Source of the DNA: Frisingicoccus sp902471845
Lineage (GTDB): Bacteria; Bacillota; Clostridia; Lachnospirales; Lachnospiraceae
Length of the DNA: 64,000 nt
NCBI RefSeq assembly: GCF_047030795.1
Contig: NZ_JBKYIC010000005.1
Strand: one strand, 5' to 3'
The notes beneath the pieces were generated by a model. The model was not told the DNA's origin. It made no database searches and saw nothing but the letters and a program-made list of their open reading frames with translations. Position 1 is the stretch's first letter; every line of letters begins with the position of its first letter. The position numbers and the translations under genes are program-made. Of the stretch, positions 35,001-43,225 are shown piece after piece.

Positions 35001-35924
35001 GTGCTGAACCCACTGGGCGTACCTTCCCGTATGAATATCGGACAGGTCCTGGAGGTTCATCTTGGTCTTGCTGCCAAAGCTCTTGGCTTTAAGATCGAGA
35101 CACCGGTATTTAATGGTGCGGATGAAGAGGATATTATGCAGACATTGGAAATGGCCAATGACTATGTAAACAAATCCTGGGAAGAGTTTACGGAAATCTG
35201 GAAAGACCGCATTTCCGAAGAAACTTACAACTATCTCGAAGAGCATATGGACTACCGTGAAGAGTGGAGAGGTGTTCCGATTGACCGTACCGGTAAAGTA
35301 CGCCTTCGTGACGGACGTACCGGCGAAGAGTTTGACAGTCCGGTTACTGTTGGTTACATGCACTACCTGAAACTCCATCATCTGGTCGATGATAAGATTC
35401 ATGCGCGTTCCACAGGTCCTTACTCCCTTGTTACGCAGCAGCCTCTGGGTGGTAAAGCTCAGTTCGGCGGACAGCGTTTCGGTGAAATGGAAGTTTGGGC
35501 GCTGGAAGCTTACGGCGCATCTTATACACTGCAGGAAATCCTGACCTTCAAGTCGGATGATGTTACCGGCCGTGTGAAGACTTATGAAGCTATTATCAAG
35601 GGCGAAAATATTACCGAGCCGGGTATTCCGGAATCCTTTAAGGTACTCCTTAAAGAACTTCAGTCTCTGGCTCTGGATGTTCGAGTGCTCCGTGATGATC
35701 AGACAGAGGTTGAAATCGGCGAAACTGTCGATTACACCGATGATGAAGAATATCGCAGCTATATGGACAGCCAAAGAAATTTTGTCGGTTCCGATGAGTC
35801 CTTTGGCGATTATGGATATAGAGAACAAACCGTGGAGGGCGATGAAATTGTGGACGTTGACGTGAGCGGCGGCCCAGATGACAGTGAAGACTTTGACCTG
35901 TATGAAGAACCGGACATGGATTAA
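32076..35924 (+). CDS. rpoB: RNA polymerase subunit beta
   Basis: A 1282-residue beta subunit of normal Firmicute length. The rifampicin region reads FFGSSQLSQFMDQNNPLSEL then THKRRLSALGPGGL, keeping the Asp, His and Ser that are most often mutated in resistance, so no classical rifampicin mutation is present. GDKMAGRHGNKGVVSRI and GGKAQFGGQRFGEMEVWALE form parts of the catalytic and clamp regions. An acidic tail (DDSEDFDLYEEPDMD) follows. The start has AAGGAGTG upstream. Confidence 0.98.
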   Translation: MNSMKRIKPVKSGRGIRMSYAKQREVLEMPNLIEVQKNSYQWFLDSGLKEVFDDISPIADYSGHLSLEFTDFTLCKDDVKYSIDECKERDATYAAPLKVRVRLINKETDEINEHEIFMGDLPLMTETGTFVINGAERVIVSQLVRSPGIYYGIGHDKIGKKLYSCTVIPNRGAWLEYETDSNDVFSVRVDRTRKVPVTVLIRSLGIGTNQEIIDMFGEEPKILASISKDTSDNYQDGLLELYKKIRPGEPLAVESAESLINAMFFDPRRYDLAKVGRYKFNKKLAFKNRIKNWPLAEEVVDTTTGEIIAEAGTVVTEQLANDIQNAAVPYVFIQTEEKVVKVLSNMMVDLTSWVDVDPAEVGVTEKVYYPLLSSILEENEDIDAIKDAIRRNLSELVPMHITKEDIFASINYNIHLEYGIGNDDDIDHLGNRRIRAVGELLQNQYRIGLSRMERVVRERMTTQDLDGISPQSLINIKPVTAAVKEFFGSSQLSQFMDQNNPLSELTHKRRLSALGPGGLSRDRAGFEVRDVHYSHYGRMCPIETPEGPNIGLINSLASYARINQYGFIEAPYRVLDKSDPKNPRVTDEVVYLTADEEDNYTVAQANEPIDADGYFVNNSVSGRYREETSQFDKSKVDLMDVSPRMVFSVATSMIPFLQNDDANRALMGSNMQRQAVPLMLTDSSVVGTGMEQKAAVDSGVCVIAKHSGVVERSAASEIIVKTDDGQRDVYKLQKFVGSNQGACYNQRPIVFKNERVEAGDVLADGPSTSQGELGLGKNPLIGFMTWEGYNFEDAVLLSERLVQEDVYTSIHIAEYEAEARDTKLGPEEITRDVPGVGDDALKNLDERGIIRVGAEVRAGDILVGKVTPKGETELTAEERLLRAIFGEKAREVRDTSLKVPHGDYGIIIDAKVFTRENGDELPPGVNESVRVYIAQKRKISVGDKMAGRHGNKGVVSRILPVEDMPFLPNGRPLDIVLNPLGVPSRMNIGQVLEVHLGLAAKALGFKIETPVFNGADEEDIMQTLEMANDYVNKSWEEFTEIWKDRISEETYNYLEEHMDYREEWRGVPIDRTGKVRLRDGRTGEEFDSPVTVGYMHYLKLHHLVDDKIHARSTGPYSLVTQQPLGGKAQFGGQRFGEMEVWALEAYGASYTLQEILTFKSDDVTGRVKTYEAIIKGENITEPGIPESFKVLLKELQSLALDVRVLRDDQTEVEIGETVDYTDDEEYRSYMDSQRNFVGSDESFGDYGYREQTVEGDEIVDVDVSGGPDDSEDFDLYEEPDMD

Positions 35925-35941
35925 AGAAAGGAGTGTCGTGA

Positions 35942-38900
35942 ATGCCTGAGATGAATAGTAGTGAAGCATATCAACCGATGACATTTGATGCCATCAAGAT
36001 TGGTCTGGCTTCCCCTGAGAAAATCAGAAGCTGGTCCCATGGTGAAGTAAAAAAACCGGAGACCATTAACTATAGAACTTTGAAACCGGAAAAAGACGGC
36101 TTGTTCTGTGAGCGGATTTTTGGACCTCAGAAAGACTGGGAGTGCCATTGCGGTAAATATAAGAAAATCCGTTACAAAGGCGTTGTCTGCGATCGATGCG
36201 GCGTTGAGGTAACAAAATCCAATGTTCGTAGAGAGCGTATGGGACATATCGAGCTGGCTGCTCCTGTGTCACATATCTGGTATTTTAAAGGTATTCCGAG
36301 CCGTCTTGGTTTAATCCTTGACATGTCTCCTCGGAATCTGGAAAAGGTCCTTTATTTTGCATCTTACGTTGTTCTGGATAAAGGTTCAACAGATTTGCAG
36401 AATAAGCAGGTGCTTTCCGAAAAAGAATACCGGGATGCCTATGAAAAATTCGGTAATACATTCCGGGCCGGTATGGGTGCTGAATCCATTAAAGAGCTGC
36501 TGGAAGCCATTGATCTGGAAAAAGAAGCAGATGAACTGAAAAAAGAATTGAAAAATTCCTCCGGTCAGAAACGGGCGCGTATTATCAAACGTCTGGAAGT
36601 TGTTGAAGCATTCCGTACTTCCGGTAACCGTCCGGAGTGGATGATTCTGACTGTGATTCCGGTAATTCCGCCGGATATCCGTCCGATGGTACAGTTGGAC
36701 GGCGGCCGTTTTGCAACGTCTGACCTGAACGACCTTTACCGTCGTATTATTAATAGAAATAACCGTCTGAAACGTCTCCTTGAACTGGGAGCGCCGGACA
36801 TTATCGTACGTAATGAAAAACGTATGCTTCAGGAAGCTGTTGACGCCCTGATTGATAATGGACGCCGCGGCCGTCCGGTAACAGGACCTGGAAACCGTGC
36901 GCTGAAATCCCTTTCCGATATGCTGAAAGGTAAACAGGGACGTTTCCGTCAGAACCTTCTTGGTAAACGTGTTGACTACTCTGGTCGTTCCGTTATCGTT
37001 GTAGGTCCTGAATTAAAGATTTATCAGTGCGGTCTGCCGAAGGAGATGGCCATTGAGCTGTTTAAGCCGTTCGTTATGAAAGAACTGGTTGCCGGCGGAC
37101 TGGCTCACAATATTAAATCTGCCAAGAAGATGGTAGAGCGTCTCCAGCCAGAAGTTTGGGACGTATTGGAAGATGTTATTAAAGAACATCCGGTTATGCT
37201 GAACCGTGCACCTACACTGCATCGTCTGGGTATCCAGGCTTTTGAACCGGTGTTGGTTGAGGGTAAAGCAATCAAGCTGCATCCATTGGTATGTACCGCT
37301 TACAACGCCGACTTCGATGGTGACCAGATGGCTGTGCATGTACCATTGTTTGTGGAAGCCCAGGCAGAATGTCGCTTTATGCTGCTTTCTCCAAACAACC
37401 TGCTGAAACCGTCCGATGGTGCGCCGGTGGCCGTTCCTTCTCAGGATATGGTCCTTGGTATTTACTATCTGACGTTGGAAAAACCGGGAGATCCTGGCGA
37501 AGGCAAGTTCTTCCACAATGTGAATGAAGCAATCATGGCTTATGAGAATAAAGTCATTACCCTTCAGGCACGGATTAAAATCCGTAAAGAAGGTTATGTG
37601 AATGGCGAAAAGACAAGCCGTATCATTGAATCCACACTGGGCCGTTTCATTTTCAATGAAATCATCCCTCAGGATTTGGGCTTTGTAAACCGTTCATTAC
37701 CTGAAAATGATCTGGTCCCTGAAATTGATTTCCTTGTTGGAAAGAAACAGCTGAAACAGATTATTGATAAATGTATCAACACTCATGGTGCGACAAAGAC
37801 TGCGGAAGTACTCGACCTGATCAAATCGACAGGTTACAAATATTCCACTGTCAGCGCCATCACCGTATCCGTATCCGATATGTCCGTGCCGGGAGCTAAG
37901 AAACAGCTCATTGCCGATGCGGAAAAGACGATTGAAAGAATTACGAAAAACTTCCGCCGTGGTTTTACCACTGAAGAAGAACGTTATAAAGCCGTTGTTG
38001 AGACATGGAAACAGGCCGATGATAAGATTACGGACGCTCTGTTATCGAACCTTGATAAATATAACAATATTTATATGATGGCCGATTCCGGTGCCCGTGG
38101 TTCCAACCAGCAGATTAAACAGCTGGCCGGTATGCGTGGTCTGATGGCTGATACGTCCGGACGTACCATCGAATTGCCGATTAAGTCCAACTTCCGTGAA
38201 GGTCTGGATGTACTGGAATACTTCATTTCCGCTCATGGCGCCCGTAAAGGTCTGTCCGATACAGCTCTTCGTACCGCCGACTCCGGTTACCTGACTCGTC
38301 GACTGGTTGATGTATCTCAGGATTTGATCATTCGTGAGACAGACTGCTGCGAAGGCACAGGCGAGATTCCGGGTATGTGGATTAACGCTTTCACAGATGG
38401 CAAGGAAGTCATTGAGAGACTTGAAGACCGTATGACCGGACGTTATGCGGCAGAGGATATCGTTGACCCTCAGACCGGCGAAGTTCTTGTCAAAGCCAAT
38501 ACGATGATTACACCGAAACGTGCATCCATCGTGACAAAAGCCGGAATTGAAAAAGTTAAGATTCGTACTGTCCTTTCCTGCCGTTCTCACATTGGTGTGT
38601 GTGCAAAATGTTATGGTGCCAATATGGCTACCGGACAGGCTGTACAGGTTGGTGAAGCGGTTGGTATTATCGCCGCTCAGTCCATCGGTGAACCTGGTAC
38701 TCAGCTGACCATGCGTACGTTCCATACCGGTGGTGTAGCCGGTGATGATATCACACAGGGTCTTCCTCGTGTCGAGGAGCTTTTTGAAGCACGTAAGCCA
38801 AAGGGTCTTGCAATTATCAGTGAGATCGCTGGTCGTGCAGATGTAAAAGAAACAAAAGAAAAACGTGAGATTACTATTGTGAATGAAGATAGTGGAGAAA

Positions 38901-39604
38901 CAAGAAGCTATATCATTCCATATGGTTCCCGTATTAAAGTTCTCGACGGCACTTACTTAGAGGCCGGTGCTGAACTGACAGAAGGTTCTGTAAATCCTCA
39001 TGATATCTTAAGAATCAAAGGCGCAGAAGCAGTACAGGATTACATGATGAGAGAAGTACAGCGTGTATACCGTCTGCAGGGTGTAGATATCAACGATAAA
39101 CATATCGAGATCATTGTTCGCCAGATGCTTAAGAAAGTTCGTATTGAAGATGCAGGAGACAGCCAGTATCTTCCAGGAGCACTCATCGACATTCTTGAAT
39201 TAGAAGATGAGAATGAGAGACTTCTTGCAGAAGGAAAAGAAATTGCAACAGCAGAGCAGACACTTCTTGGTATCACAAAAGCGTCTCTGGCAACAAGCTC
39301 CTTCTTATCAGCCGCATCCTTCCAGGAAACAACAAAGGTTCTTACCGATGCAGCTATCAAAGGAAAGATCGATCCACTGATCGGTCTGAAGGAGAACGTA
39401 CTTTTAGGAAAGCTTATCCCAGCAGGAACAGGCTTAAAGAAGTATCGTAACCTTCACCTCAATACAGGAAAAGTAGTGAATGAAATCGAAGAAGTAGATG
39501 AATTTGACTACGATGCGGATTACCCTTCCATGGATGAAGAAGTGCAAGATCAGAAGTCAGATGATGTAGCAATGAGTTTAGATTCCAGAGGAGAGGAACT
39601 GTAA
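35942..39604 (+). CDS. rpoC: RNA polymerase subunit beta'
   Basis: A 1220-residue beta' subunit. The zinc finger CHCGKYKKIRYKGVVCDRCG (about residues 65-85), the catalytic NADFDGDQMAVH (about 454-465) and the very conserved bridge-helix to trigger-loop area (GTQLTMRTFHTGGVAGDDIT) are intact. It is 17 bp after rpoB. Codon choice changes from about 38.8 kb: proline CCG and leucine CTG/TTG dominate before it, and CCA/CCT with CTT/TTA after it, without any break in the protein. Confidence 0.97.
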   Translation: MPEMNSSEAYQPMTFDAIKIGLASPEKIRSWSHGEVKKPETINYRTLKPEKDGLFCERIFGPQKDWECHCGKYKKIRYKGVVCDRCGVEVTKSNVRRERMGHIELAAPVSHIWYFKGIPSRLGLILDMSPRNLEKVLYFASYVVLDKGSTDLQNKQVLSEKEYRDAYEKFGNTFRAGMGAESIKELLEAIDLEKEADELKKELKNSSGQKRARIIKRLEVVEAFRTSGNRPEWMILTVIPVIPPDIRPMVQLDGGRFATSDLNDLYRRIINRNNRLKRLLELGAPDIIVRNEKRMLQEAVDALIDNGRRGRPVTGPGNRALKSLSDMLKGKQGRFRQNLLGKRVDYSGRSVIVVGPELKIYQCGLPKEMAIELFKPFVMKELVAGGLAHNIKSAKKMVERLQPEVWDVLEDVIKEHPVMLNRAPTLHRLGIQAFEPVLVEGKAIKLHPLVCTAYNADFDGDQMAVHVPLFVEAQAECRFMLLSPNNLLKPSDGAPVAVPSQDMVLGIYYLTLEKPGDPGEGKFFHNVNEAIMAYENKVITLQARIKIRKEGYVNGEKTSRIIESTLGRFIFNEIIPQDLGFVNRSLPENDLVPEIDFLVGKKQLKQIIDKCINTHGATKTAEVLDLIKSTGYKYSTVSAITVSVSDMSVPGAKKQLIADAEKTIERITKNFRRGFTTEEERYKAVVETWKQADDKITDALLSNLDKYNNIYMMADSGARGSNQQIKQLAGMRGLMADTSGRTIELPIKSNFREGLDVLEYFISAHGARKGLSDTALRTADSGYLTRRLVDVSQDLIIRETDCCEGTGEIPGMWINAFTDGKEVIERLEDRMTGRYAAEDIVDPQTGEVLVKANTMITPKRASIVTKAGIEKVKIRTVLSCRSHIGVCAKCYGANMATGQAVQVGEAVGIIAAQSIGEPGTQLTMRTFHTGGVAGDDITQGLPRVEELFEARKPKGLAIISEIAGRADVKETKEKREITIVNEDSGETRSYIIPYGSRIKVLDGTYLEAGAELTEGSVNPHDILRIKGAEAVQDYMMREVQRVYRLQGVDINDKHIEIIVRQMLKKVRIEDAGDSQYLPGALIDILELEDENERLLAEGKEIATAEQTLLGITKASLATSSFLSAASFQETTKVLTDAAIKGKIDPLIGLKENVLLGKLIPAGTGLKKYRNLHLNTGKVVNEIEEVDEFDYDADYPSMDEEVQDQKSDDVAMSLDSRGEEL

Positions 39605-39633
39605 TTCAGTTCTTTTAGAAGATAAAAATAAAG

Positions 39634-39671
39634 AATGTGCCACATAATTACTGTGTGGCACATTTTTTTTG
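39634..39671. terminator. Terminator between convergent rpoC and the sensor kinase gene
   Basis: The stem ATGTGCCACAT / TGTGTGGCACAT, with Ts on the plus-strand side and As on the other, may serve both convergent units. Confidence 0.8.
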
Positions 39672-39758
39672 CTATTATGCTATTATATATCAGATGTGAG
39701 ATGCCTCCCATTTCTACTGTACATCTCGTAGCAAGAATACATCGGCATTCTTAAATTT

Positions 39759-41102
39759 TTAAGAAAATGTTGTTGGTAAAGTTAATAAAATCCTTACTTC
39801 AAAAGTTTGATTTTCATAATTTACATTCATAATACCATTGTATTTTTCTGCGATTAGCTGGGCAGAGTAAAGACCCTGACCAGTTCCTTCATGTTTTGTC
39901 GAATAAAAGACATTATTTTTTATTTTGATGTTACCATAGTAAGGATTGCGAATCTGCAAAGCAAGAGTGGCAGGATTCGTTCGGGCAAATTTTAAAGAAA
40001 TAAGTCGTTTATCTTTTGGAAGTACCCTGCAGGCAGCAATAGAATTATCAAGAAGATTACCAAGTAACACACAAAAATCAGTCTCCTTAAAAGTATTTTC
40101 TGGAATATCAAGCCGGATAGAAAAATGCGTTTTGATGAATAAATCCTTACATTGTGTTTCATAATGATTTAATATCGAATTTACTCCAGCAAAAGAACAA
40201 TATCGTTTTGGTGTAGCAGGTATCTCTGAAGAGAATTCCTTCAAATATTCTTTTGCCTCTGCATATTTATTTTCCTCAAGCATTTGATTTAAAGTGGCAA
40301 GATGATGGCGGTAATCGTGACGTAATCTGCTGGTATCATTAATAAAAGTCTGTAATTTTCGTGTTTGTTCAGCCTCTATCTGAAGGTAGAGATTTTTTTC
40401 CGTCACCTTTTGTTTTTCAATTACAATGTGAGCAATTTGAAAAAAGAGCAGATATACAATAATAATAAGAGAAACACTCATAGCAATAGCTAATAAATAT
40501 ATTTCTAAAGTTTTATCAACGTATATTTTATCGCTGTTTTCCGGAACAAGATATTGAGAAAAAAACACAAAAAGGGCAGGTGGAATCCATATGATCTTCC
40601 ATATTTTTTCTTCATGAAAAGAAGTAACCAGCCAGCCAAGATATCTTTTTGCAGGATAAGCTAAAAGAACAACCAGGATCCATTCGAAAAGCTGCTCGAT
40701 CATAAGTACTGTTAAAGGACTGTAAGGAAGAACAGTACTGTGGGGATATAAAAGGATATCTGTTATATAGTAGAAAAGGTAAGCGAAGGAACCTAAAAGA
40801 CAGGCACTCATAAATATAAACCATAAATGTGAACGTGGTAAGGCAACGGTTCTTTCGTAAAAATAAAAAAAGATAAAAATGCATAGAAATGCATTCACAG
40901 TGTTGGAAATCCAGAAAGGAAGAAGCAGAAAAAAAATAAACATAACAATCTCTACTAAAAATGTAACTAGAACAACCTTTTTTATGAGTGAAAGAAGAGA
41001 AACTGTAATTTGAGAATATACAGGGATAAAGCAGAAAACAATAAGTGGAAAAATCATGATAGTTTCCCGGGTAAGAAACAGTGCGGTATGTATACTGTTC
41101 AA
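39759..41102 (-). CDS. AgrC-like GHKL sensor histidine kinase
   Basis: A 447-residue kinase. About six to seven hydrophobic segments in residues 15-230 are followed by a coiled coil and a GHKL-type kinase: RLRHDYRHHLATLNQM holds the phospho-accepting His, NLLDNSIAAC is the N box and HEGTGQGLYSAQLIAEKYNG the G box. The TTG start at 41102 is supported by AGGAGG eight bases upstream. It follows the response regulator directly. AgrC-like kinases sense peptides in Firmicutes, but no agrB or agrD is seen next to it. Confidence 0.88.
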   Translation of the reverse strand: MNSIHTALFLTRETIMIFPLIVFCFIPVYSQITVSLLSLIKKVVLVTFLVEIVMFIFFLLLPFWISNTVNAFLCIFIFFYFYERTVALPRSHLWFIFMSACLLGSFAYLFYYITDILLYPHSTVLPYSPLTVLMIEQLFEWILVVLLAYPAKRYLGWLVTSFHEEKIWKIIWIPPALFVFFSQYLVPENSDKIYVDKTLEIYLLAIAMSVSLIIIVYLLFFQIAHIVIEKQKVTEKNLYLQIEAEQTRKLQTFINDTSRLRHDYRHHLATLNQMLEENKYAEAKEYLKEFSSEIPATPKRYCSFAGVNSILNHYETQCKDLFIKTHFSIRLDIPENTFKETDFCVLLGNLLDNSIAACRVLPKDKRLISLKFARTNPATLALQIRNPYYGNIKIKNNVFYSTKHEGTGQGLYSAQLIAEKYNGIMNVNYENQTFEVRILLTLPTTFS

Positions 41103-41837
41103 TTAGATTACCTCCTCGTTTAACTTTTTAAATTGGTAATCCTGATATTTTTTCAGGAGTTCATTGCAATCCTTTCTACGGAGTGGAAGATGTTTTCCAT
41201 CCTGCATGATAAAAACTTCATTATTAGCCTGACAAACATAATTCATATTTAAAATAATACCTCTGTTACAGGAAAGAAAAGGCTCCTTTTCATGAAGCTG
41301 TTCTGCAATAGAAGAAAAAGTAATGCGGCATTGGAGCTGTTTGTTATCAGAAAAGGTAAAAACCGTATATTTATCTTTGGAAAAAAGATACTGCAGCTGC
41401 GAAAAGTTCAGGGAAAAATTCTTTTTTCCTGCAATGAAATCCAGAGTTCCATCATATTTATGCAGTCTTTTTAAAGCAGAATCAAGAACATCATTAATGT
41501 TTTGTTCGGTAACAGAAGTCTTTAATAAATAATCAAAACAGGCATGCGTCTTAATTGCCCGCCACATATTATCCTGGCTGGAAGTAAAAAAGATTATAAG
41601 ACAGTCTTTATTTGAAGAATGGATTGTATGTGCAATTTCAACACCATCAATTCCTTCCATATATATATCAACAAAAATAATAGAATACTCGTTGTACATA
41701 GAATTTTTTAAAAAAAGTTCTCCTGATGAAAACGTATCTATAGAAAAAGGAAAAGGATGGTTCTGTCCATAGTTTTTTATATAGGTTATTAAATATTCGC
41801 GGTCATTTTGGTCATCATCTATAATAGCAATCTTCAT
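41103..41837 (-). CDS. LytTR-family response regulator (AgrA-like)
   Basis: A 244-residue regulator. The receiver domain has IAIIDDDQNDRE and FVDIYMEGIDG, with Asp57 as phosphorylation site. The C-terminal LytTR DNA-binding domain (LQYLFSKDKYTVFTFSDNKQ to FLSCNRGIILNMNYV) follows. The ATG at 41837 begins the receiver domain; the longer open frame upstream codes for an unrelated hydrophobic stretch. It forms an operon with the kinase and lies divergently from the rpsL promoter. Confidence 0.9.
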   Translation of the reverse strand: MKIAIIDDDQNDREYLITYIKNYGQNHPFPFSIDTFSSGELFLKNSMYNEYSIIFVDIYMEGIDGVEIAHTIHSSNKDCLIIFFTSSQDNMWRAIKTHACFDYLLKTSVTEQNINDVLDSALKRLHKYDGTLDFIAGKKNFSLNFSQLQYLFSKDKYTVFTFSDNKQLQCRITFSSIAEQLHEKEPFLSCNRGIILNMNYVCQANNEVFIMQDGKHLPLRRKDCNELLKKYQDYQFKKLNEEVI

Positions 41838-41930
41838 GTGTATACCCCATAATATATTCAAAATAGAAATCATAAATAATATATAATAAAAAAAACAGAA
41901 AGTCCAGTTTAGGAAATTAAAAATTACCTC

Positions 41931-41959
41931 TTGACAAAAAGTTTTTTTAAAGATATAAT
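41931..41959 (+). promoter_or_regulatory. Promoter of the str operon
   Basis: TTGACA, a 17-bp spacer and TATAAT, both perfect, are followed by a ~130-base leader before rpsL. Confidence 0.92.
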
Positions 41960-42091
41960 TCGTAATTGTGTGCAGATGTATAACTATGCCCACATGAGGG
42001 TATAATCAAGATGATTTATCATATTGGTTTAGCCCAGAGAAGAAACTATTAGCAACCACATTAGAAAATATGCATGGAGGTGAATTTCAGA

Positions 42092-42505
42092 ATGCCTACT
42101 TTTAACCAGTTAGTTAGAAAAGGAAGACAGTCTGTAGCAAAGAAATCCACGGCACCTGCTCTTCAGAAAGGATTTAACTCCTTAAAGAAAAGACCAACAG
42201 ATGCCAGCTCACCACAGAAACGTGGAGTATGTACAGCCGTTAAGACAGCAACTCCTAAGAAGCCTAACTCAGCGCTTCGTAAGATTGCCAGAGTACGTCT
42301 TTCCAACGGTATCGAAGTAACAAGCTATATCCCAGGTGAAGGACATAACCTTCAGGAACATAGTGTTGTTCTTATCCGTGGAGGAAGAGTAAAGGATTTA
42401 CCAGGTACAAGATATCATATCGTACGTGGTACTCTTGATACAGCAGGCGTAGCAAACAGACGCCAGGCTCGTTCCAAATACGGTGCTAAGAAACCTAAGA
42501 AATAA
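42092..42505 (+). CDS. rpsL: 30S ribosomal protein S12
   Basis: A 137-residue S12 with PTFNQLVRKGRQ at the start and TPKKPNSALRKIARVRLSNG and GVKDLPGTRYH-like segments (RVKDLPGTRYHIVRG). The Lys positions linked with streptomycin resistance (in PKKPNSALRK and RGGRVKDLPG) keep the wild-type residues. The ATG at 42092 follows GGAGGTG. Confidence 0.98.
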   Translation: MPTFNQLVRKGRQSVAKKSTAPALQKGFNSLKKRPTDASSPQKRGVCTAVKTATPKKPNSALRKIARVRLSNGIEVTSYIPGEGHNLQEHSVVLIRGGRVKDLPGTRYHIVRGTLDTAGVANRRQARSKYGAKKPKK

Positions 42506-42682
42506 ATATCAGTGAGAATGCCGGAATAGCAATATTTTCTCTGTTGGTTGCAGGCAATATATTGACTTGTCCGAGCATGAACAACGGAAACAGAAGTTTC
42601 CATGAGTACCGATGATTTAATATTTCATTTCCTCATGGAAATGAAGAAATGAAAATCACATTTAATTAAGGAGGGAAGAACC

Positions 42683-43153
42683 GTGCCACGTAAAGGACAT
42701 ATCGCAAAAAGGGATGTATTACCAGATCCTATTTACAATAACAAAGTGGTAACAAAGCTTATCAATAACATCATGTTAGACGGTAAGAAAGGTGTTGCAC
42801 AGAAAATCGTTTACGGTGCTTTCGACCGCATTGCGGAAGAAACAGGAAAAGATGCCTTAGAAGTATTTACAGAGGCTATGAACAACATTATGCCAGCTCT
42901 GGAAGTTAAGGCTAGACGTATCGGTGGTGCTACTTATCAGGTACCTATCGACGTAAGACCAGACAGACGTCAGGCATTAGCTCTTCGTTGGATTACTCTT
43001 TACTCTCGTAAGAGAAGTGAAAAGACTATGGAAGAGCGTCTTGCAAAAGAACTTATGGATGCAGCGAACAACACTGGTGCATCTGTAAAGAAAAAAGAAG
43101 ATATGCACAAAATGGCAGAAGCAAACAAAGCTTTCGCACATTACAGATTCTAA
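42683..43153 (+). CDS. rpsG: 30S ribosomal protein S7
   Basis: A 156-residue S7 from a GTG start (PRKGHIAKRDVLPDPIYNNK) with GGATYQVPIDVRPDRRQALA and KKKEDMHKMAEANKAFAHYRF. It organises the 16S 3' domain. The 177 bp between rpsL and rpsG hold only a weak hairpin. Confidence 0.98.
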   Translation: MPRKGHIAKRDVLPDPIYNNKVVTKLINNIMLDGKKGVAQKIVYGAFDRIAEETGKDALEVFTEAMNNIMPALEVKARRIGGATYQVPIDVRPDRRQALALRWITLYSRKRSEKTMEERLAKELMDAANNTGASVKKKEDMHKMAEANKAFAHYRF

Positions 43154-43225
43154 TAAGTTATTTACACAGGATGTGCTGCATAGATTATGCAGCCGTCCGG
43201 ATACATTTTATAGGAGGAAAAAACC

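Noticed and set aside
34380..35984. Long minus-strand open frames opposite rpoB and rpoC
   Set aside because: They arise from the codon bias of the conserved RNA polymerase genes on the plus strand.
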